A stretch of 7,618 nt of DNA from Actinomycetes bacterium (lineage in GTDB: Bacteria > Actinomycetota > Thermoleophilia > Gaiellales > Gaiellaceae), in NCBI GenBank assembly GCA_025350775.1, contig JANXXF010000499.1, forward strand, positions 1-7,618, written 5' to 3'. Every line of letters begins with the position of its first letter. The first letter of the stretch is position 1. Shown here in pieces: positions 5,387-7,618 of the stretch. The notes under the pieces were generated by a model. The model saw nothing but the letters and a program-made list of their open reading frames with translations, made no database searches and was not told where the DNA came from. The position numbers and the translations under genes were made by a program.

Positions 5387-6058
5387 TTGCTACGTGCACT
5401 CCGCGCGGCCCTGGCCTGCGCACTCATCACCCTGGCCGTCACGGGCACCGCCCGGGCCGCCGGCGGGAACTACGTCATCGACGGCGGCACCCCGACCCAG
5501 CAGGAGGAGGTGCGGTCGGCCCTCTCGGCGAGCGCGTTCCCATGGAGCGTCGTGCCCCGGCAGATCCAGATCCACGTCGTTGCCGGCGCCACCACCCAGT
5601 CGACCGCCGGTCAGATCTGGATCGACGCGGCCCTGCTCGACATGGGCTCGTTCTCGTGGGGGCTCGTCCAGCACGAGTACGCCCACCAGGTCGACTTCCT
5701 GCTGTTCGACGACGCGGCCCGCAGCGCGCTCACCCGGGTCCTCGGCGCCAAGGCGTGGTGCTGGGGCGCCGGGCCCGACCTCGACCACGCACAGTACGGG
5801 TGCGAGCGGTTCGCCTCGACGCTCGCCTGGTCGTTCTGGCAGTCGCCCGACAACGCGCTCCGGCCGCAGGGGCAGAACGACGAGTCCGCGGCACTCCCGC
5901 CCGCCCGCTTCAAGGCGTTGCTCGGCGCACTGCTCAAGGCCGAGTCGGCCACCGACCAGCTCGTGACGATCGAGTCCTTCGTGGGCCGTGCGCCGGCCGT
6001 TGCAGCCCGCCGCACGACTGCAGCGACCGGAGCTAGGACACCGGCTCGGCGATCCTGA
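5387..6058 (+). CDS. Secreted putative zinc metallopeptidase with HEXXH motif, under c-di-GMP riboswitch control
   Basis: 223 residues. An Arg-containing N-terminus and a hydrophobic core (about 7-20) end in an AXA site, giving predicted cleavage after Ala24 and export. The mature part carries HEYAH at 96-100 within WGLVQHEYAHQVDFLLFD, a typical zincin helix with two His ligands and the catalytic Glu97. Glu140 in CERFAS, on a predicted helix 40 residues later, is the best candidate for a third, gluzincin-type ligand. Cys125 and Cys139 flank this segment and could form a disulfide. The C-terminus (about 200-223) is Ala/Arg/Thr-rich and looks disordered. I cannot assign a peptidase family with confidence; HEYAHQVD is reminiscent of the HEXXHxxD arrangement of the anthrax lethal factor/PPEP group. 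The gene follows the riboswitch and has a strong ribosome binding site and a TTG start. Its last 26 bp overlap, tail to tail, the end of the third SnoaL-like gene. Activity and substrate are inference. Confidence 0.75.
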   Translation: MLRALRAALACALITLAVTGTARAAGGNYVIDGGTPTQQEEVRSALSASAFPWSVVPRQIQIHVVAGATTQSTAGQIWIDAALLDMGSFSWGLVQHEYAHQVDFLLFDDAARSALTRVLGAKAWCWGAGPDLDHAQYGCERFASTLAWSFWQSPDNALRPQGQNDESAALPPARFKALLGALLKAESATDQLVTIESFVGRAPAVAARRTTAATGARTPARRS

Positions 6059-6437
6059 TCGTCCGTTCGCTGAACAGCCAACGACCGTCGAGCTTCACCA
6101 GGCTCGCCTCCGACCGGGAGAGGGAGGCGAGCCGGGGGCCGGCAGGCGTGGCCCGGACGAGCAGGTTGTCTAGCACCATCGTCGCCTGGTCGCCGGCTCC
6201 CTCGCTGACGATGTTGTTGGGCCAGTGCCGGATGCCCGCGAACGCCTCGCTAGCGGCTAGCTCGGCGATCAGCCGCCGCAGCGCAGCATGGCCCTGGTAG
6301 CAGCCGAGGGGCCCGTCCCAGCGGCCGTCGGGCAGCCACAGCGCGACGTACGCCTCGGCGTCGCGCTCGTCGGTGGCGACGTTGTAGCGGTAGCAGAGCG
6401 CCTCTAGGGCGACGCGGTCATCGAGCGGCAGGCTCAT
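6033..6437 (-). CDS. SnoaL-like protein, third of three tandem paralogs
   Basis: 134 residues, the normal size of a one-domain SnoaL/NTF2-like (SnoaL_4-type) alpha+beta barrel protein, probably cytoplasmic. It keeps RYNVATDERD (17-26), RHW (70-72), DNLLVR (90-95) and DGRWLFSERTI near the C-terminus. Tyr18, Asp23, His71 and Asp90 sit at spacings resembling the catalytic set of BaiE-type dehydratases (Tyr30, Asp35, His83, Asp106, recalled from memory). Dehydratase or isomerase activity on a small cyclic substrate is therefore possible, but SnoaL-like proteins vary widely. Its ATG overlaps the stop of the preceding gene (ATGA) and no clear ribosome binding site is visible, so translation is probably coupled. 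Its 3' end overlaps the convergent HEXXH gene by 26 bp. Confidence 0.85.
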   Translation of the reverse strand: MSLPLDDRVALEALCYRYNVATDERDAEAYVALWLPDGRWDGPLGCYQGHAALRRLIAELAASEAFAGIRHWPNNIVSEGAGDQATMVLDNLLVRATPAGPRLASLSRSEASLVKLDGRWLFSERTIRIAEPVS

Positions 6438-6838
6438 CCGCGCACCATCCGCGTGCGGCGCGAGGCGAAGAGCCAGCGGCCGTCCACGCGGCGCAGCCGG
6501 TCGTCGTAGTCGGCGCCGGCGAGGGCCTCGACGCCGTCGGCACGCGGCCGCAGCAGCAGGTTGTCGCAGCGGAGCCGCGCCTCGTCACCGTCGCCGTCGA
6601 TCAGGAAGTTCGTGACGAAGTGGCGCGCACCGCGGAAGGCGGCGAAGTCCGGGTCGGTCGGCAAGCGGCGCGCGAAGGCGAGCAGCGCGGCCCGGCCCTC
6701 GACGCGGGGCCCGCCGTCCCACACGCCGTCCTCGGTGAAGCATTCGATCCAGCCCGCGGCATCACCGCTGTCGATCGCGTGGTCGTAGCGCGCGACGAGC
6801 TCCCGGATCTCCAGGCGGTCTTCCCAGGTGAGGCTCAT
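6434..6838 (-). CDS. SnoaL-like protein, second of three tandem paralogs
   Basis: 134 residues, the same length as the third paralog, and both begin MSL. It is recognisably related to both neighbours: LEIRELVARYDHAIDSGD (9-26) matches the first copy almost residue for residue, and DNLLLRP (92-98) and DGRWLF (119-124) match the third. Tyr18, Asp23, His73 and Asp92 occupy the putative active-site positions. The start ATG at 6838 overlaps the TGA of the first copy and its own TGA overlaps the ATG of the third, so the three should be made together, perhaps as interacting subunits. A short GGCGG/CCGCC inverted repeat lies just before the start, and there is no strong ribosome binding site. The same frame stays open upstream to 7510, but that part is out-of-frame reading of the first copy. 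Confidence 0.85.
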   Translation of the reverse strand: MSLTWEDRLEIRELVARYDHAIDSGDAAGWIECFTEDGVWDGGPRVEGRAALLAFARRLPTDPDFAAFRGARHFVTNFLIDGDGDEARLRCDNLLLRPRADGVEALAGADYDDRLRRVDGRWLFASRRTRMVRG

Positions 6839-7419
6839 ACGGCGGTTCCGCCCTGGATCTCGACGACCCGCTCGCTGAAGCGCCAGCCGCCGTCGCCGCG
6901 GTCGTCGCCATCGCCGTCGCCATCGCCGCGGCGCAGGCGGTCGCGGTAGACGGCGAGCAGGAGCAGCTCGACACCGGCACGGGTCGGGCGGACGAGCAGG
7001 TGGTCGGCCCGCATCCGGGCGTGGTCGCCGATGCCGCTGCCATCGCCGCGGTCGCCGCCGGGGTCGTCGCCGCCGGCTTCGCCGTCGAGGTCGATCACGA
7101 AGTTCGTCGTCCAGTGGCGCATCGGCCGGAACCGCTCGCCCTCTGGGCCGGTTGCCAGCGCGGTCGCGAACGCGTGCAGTGCTGCCCGCCCCTCGATCCG
7201 CCCGAAGATCCCCTCGAAGGCGCCGTCCGGTGTGAAGCACTCCACCCAGGCGTCGACGTCGCCGCGGTCGATGGCGTAGTTGTAGCGCGTCACCAGCTCC
7301 TGGATCTCGAGCTGATCGAGGGCGGAGACGGGAGCGGAGCCGGCAGCCGGAACGGGGGCGGGGACGGGCGCCGGGGCGGGAGCGGGGGCCGGGGCGGGAG
7401 CGGGGGCCGGGGTCGTCAC
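6835..7419 (-). CDS. SnoaL-like protein with Pro-Ala N-terminal tract and Asp/Gly-rich inserts, first of three
   Basis: 194 residues, about 60 more than its paralogs. Residues 4-24 are an almost pure Pro-Ala tract. The SnoaL-like core begins near residue 34 (LDQLEIQELVTRYNYAIDRGD) with Tyr46, Asp51, His102 and Asp139 at the putative active-site positions. Two low-complexity inserts interrupt the core relative to the paralogs: about 18 residues after DLDG (near 114-131) and about 10 residues near 168-177, both rich in Gly and Asp and both in places likely to be loops. GTG 7419 is chosen because it overlaps the TGA of the upstream gene (GTGA), just as the next two genes overlap their predecessors. 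An in-frame ATG at 7467 would lie inside the upstream coding sequence. The hydrophilic tract lacks a signal-peptide core, so the protein is probably cytoplasmic. Confidence 0.8.
   Translation of the reverse strand: MTTPAPAPAPAPAPAPAPVPAPVPAAGSAPVSALDQLEIQELVTRYNYAIDRGDVDAWVECFTPDGAFEGIFGRIEGRAALHAFATALATGPEGERFRPMRHWTTNFVIDLDGEAGGDDPGGDRGDGSGIGDHARMRADHLLVRPTRAGVELLLLAVYRDRLRRGDGDGDGDDRGDGGWRFSERVVEIQGGTAV
6889..6930. repeat. Degenerate hexanucleotide tract coding Asp/Gly insert 2
   Basis: On the plus strand CGTCGC/CATCGC hexamers alternate, coding Gly-Asp dipeptides in the minus-strand SnoaL-like gene (residues 164-177). The paralogs have a plain turn here (RRVDGRW in copy 2). Replication slippage in a GC-rich microsatellite is the likely origin. 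Confidence 0.65.
7024..7092. repeat. Degenerate GCC/GTC-rich tract coding Asp/Gly insert 1
   Basis: A run of trinucleotide- and hexanucleotide-like units on the plus strand (GTCGCCGCCGG, GTCGTCGCCGCCGG) codes Gly/Asp-rich residues 110-132 of the first SnoaL-like protein. The second paralog has only IDGDGDEA in the equivalent loop. The units are less regular than in the other tract. Confidence 0.55.
7357..7410. repeat. 18-bp tandem repeat coding the Pro-Ala tract
   Basis: Minus-strand units of 18 bp (CCGGCCCCCGCTCCCGCC) occupy 7393-7410 and 7375-7392 as identical copies. A third, diverged copy lies at 7357-7374. Each unit codes (Pro-Ala)3. On the plus strand this gives closely spaced G-runs with G-quadruplex potential, about 10 bp from the start codon. 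Confidence 0.8.
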
Positions 7420-7618
7420 AGGGCACCCGGGTCGGTGACGGGAGCCTGGCAGGCGAAGCGCTCGCACACGTACACCGCGGGCTGCCCGGCCACGAGGCCC
7501 TTGCCGGCAAGCAGCGGCACCTGCTGGGCGGGAGCGTCGTCGAGCCCGCCCGACACGGCGACGACCGCGGTCGGGTCGAACCGGCCGAGCGCCGCCCGCG
7601 CGACGGCGCTGTCGACGG
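7416..7618 (-). CDS. C-terminus of a DUF255/YyaL-type thioredoxin-domain protein, 5' end outside window
   Basis: The minus frame is open from the right edge to TGA at 7416-7418, giving the last 67 residues. They include AVSGGLDD and end AVYVCERFACQAPVTDPGAL. The closing Tyr-Val-Cys...Cys-Gln-Ala-Pro-Val-Thr segment is how I recall proteins annotated as thioredoxin-domain DUF255, YyaL or spermatogenesis-associated protein 20-like ending. Those are about 650-700 residues long, with an N-terminal thioredoxin-like domain and an (alpha/alpha)6-barrel; their biochemical role is poorly known. The stop overlaps the GTG of the first SnoaL-like gene (GTGA), placing it at the head of the same operon as far as the window shows. 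The assignment rests on the tail alone. Confidence 0.7.
   Translation of the reverse strand, partial: VDSAVARAALGRFDPTAVVAVSGGLDDAPAQQVPLLAGKGLVAGQPAVYVCERFACQAPVTDPGAL

Noticed and set aside
6889..7092. RTX-type calcium-binding repeats in the Asp/Gly-rich inserts.
   Set aside because: The GGXGXDXUX nonapeptide periodicity is absent; the runs are irregular Gly-Asp dipeptides on slippage-prone DNA.
7417..7467. ATG at 7467 as start of the first SnoaL-like gene.
   Set aside because: It would overlap the upstream DUF255-type coding sequence by about 50 bp. GTG 7419 gives the GTGA overlap typical of this operon.
6839..7510. Upstream extension of the second SnoaL-like gene as one 358-codon minus-strand frame.
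   Set aside because: The extension is an out-of-frame Arg/Pro-rich reading of the first SnoaL-like gene. The ATG at 6838 with the 4-nt overlap gives the conserved domain exactly.

Overview
The window is about 7.6 kb of very GC-rich bacterial DNA. It looks like an actinobacterium, probably class Thermoleophilia or a relative. The reasons are the fused two-domain FO synthase of coenzyme F420 biosynthesis, GTG and TTG starts, TANNNT-type promoters placed directly in front of start codons (leaderless mRNAs), and a secreted protein made of Ig-like repeats of a kind common in that group. The organism is an inference; there is no rRNA or other marker.

Layout from left to right. (1) 1-1833, minus: the first 611 codons of an uninterrupted FO synthase (FbiC, CofG-CofH fusion), running off the left edge. 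(2) 1960-3372, plus: a secreted protein with three Ig-like repeats and a distinct C-terminal domain, divergent from fbiC across a 126-bp gap. (3) 3384-3533, plus: a coding-like open frame without a start codon, possibly a gene remnant. (4) 3548-4006 and 3990-5108, plus: an overlapping pair encoding a YbaK-type aminoacyl-tRNA deacylase and a DAO-family FAD oxidoreductase. (5) 5109-5386: an intergenic leader with a candidate promoter, a convincing class I cyclic di-GMP riboswitch (GEMM-I) and a possible Shine-Dalgarno-sequestering hairpin. (6) 5387-6058, plus: a small secreted protein with a zinc-peptidase HEXXH motif. (7) 6033-7618, minus: four genes chained by 4-nt stop/start overlaps, namely the tail of a DUF255/YyaL-type protein followed by three paralogous SnoaL-like proteins.

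The most interesting element is the riboswitch plus putative secreted metallopeptidase. It suggests that extracellular proteolysis is tied to c-di-GMP, the signal for the switch between attached and free-living states. This parallels the c-di-GMP-controlled secreted protease Zmp1/PPEP-1 of Clostridioides difficile, but in a different phylum and with a different protein. The second is the SnoaL array: three tandem, translationally coupled paralogs that keep the same Tyr/Asp/His/Asp pattern. The first has acquired a Pro-Ala N-terminal tract and two Asp/Gly-rich inserts from slippage-prone DNA.

No tRNA, rRNA, CRISPR array, insertion sequence or convincing intrinsic terminator was seen. No database search or structure prediction was run.
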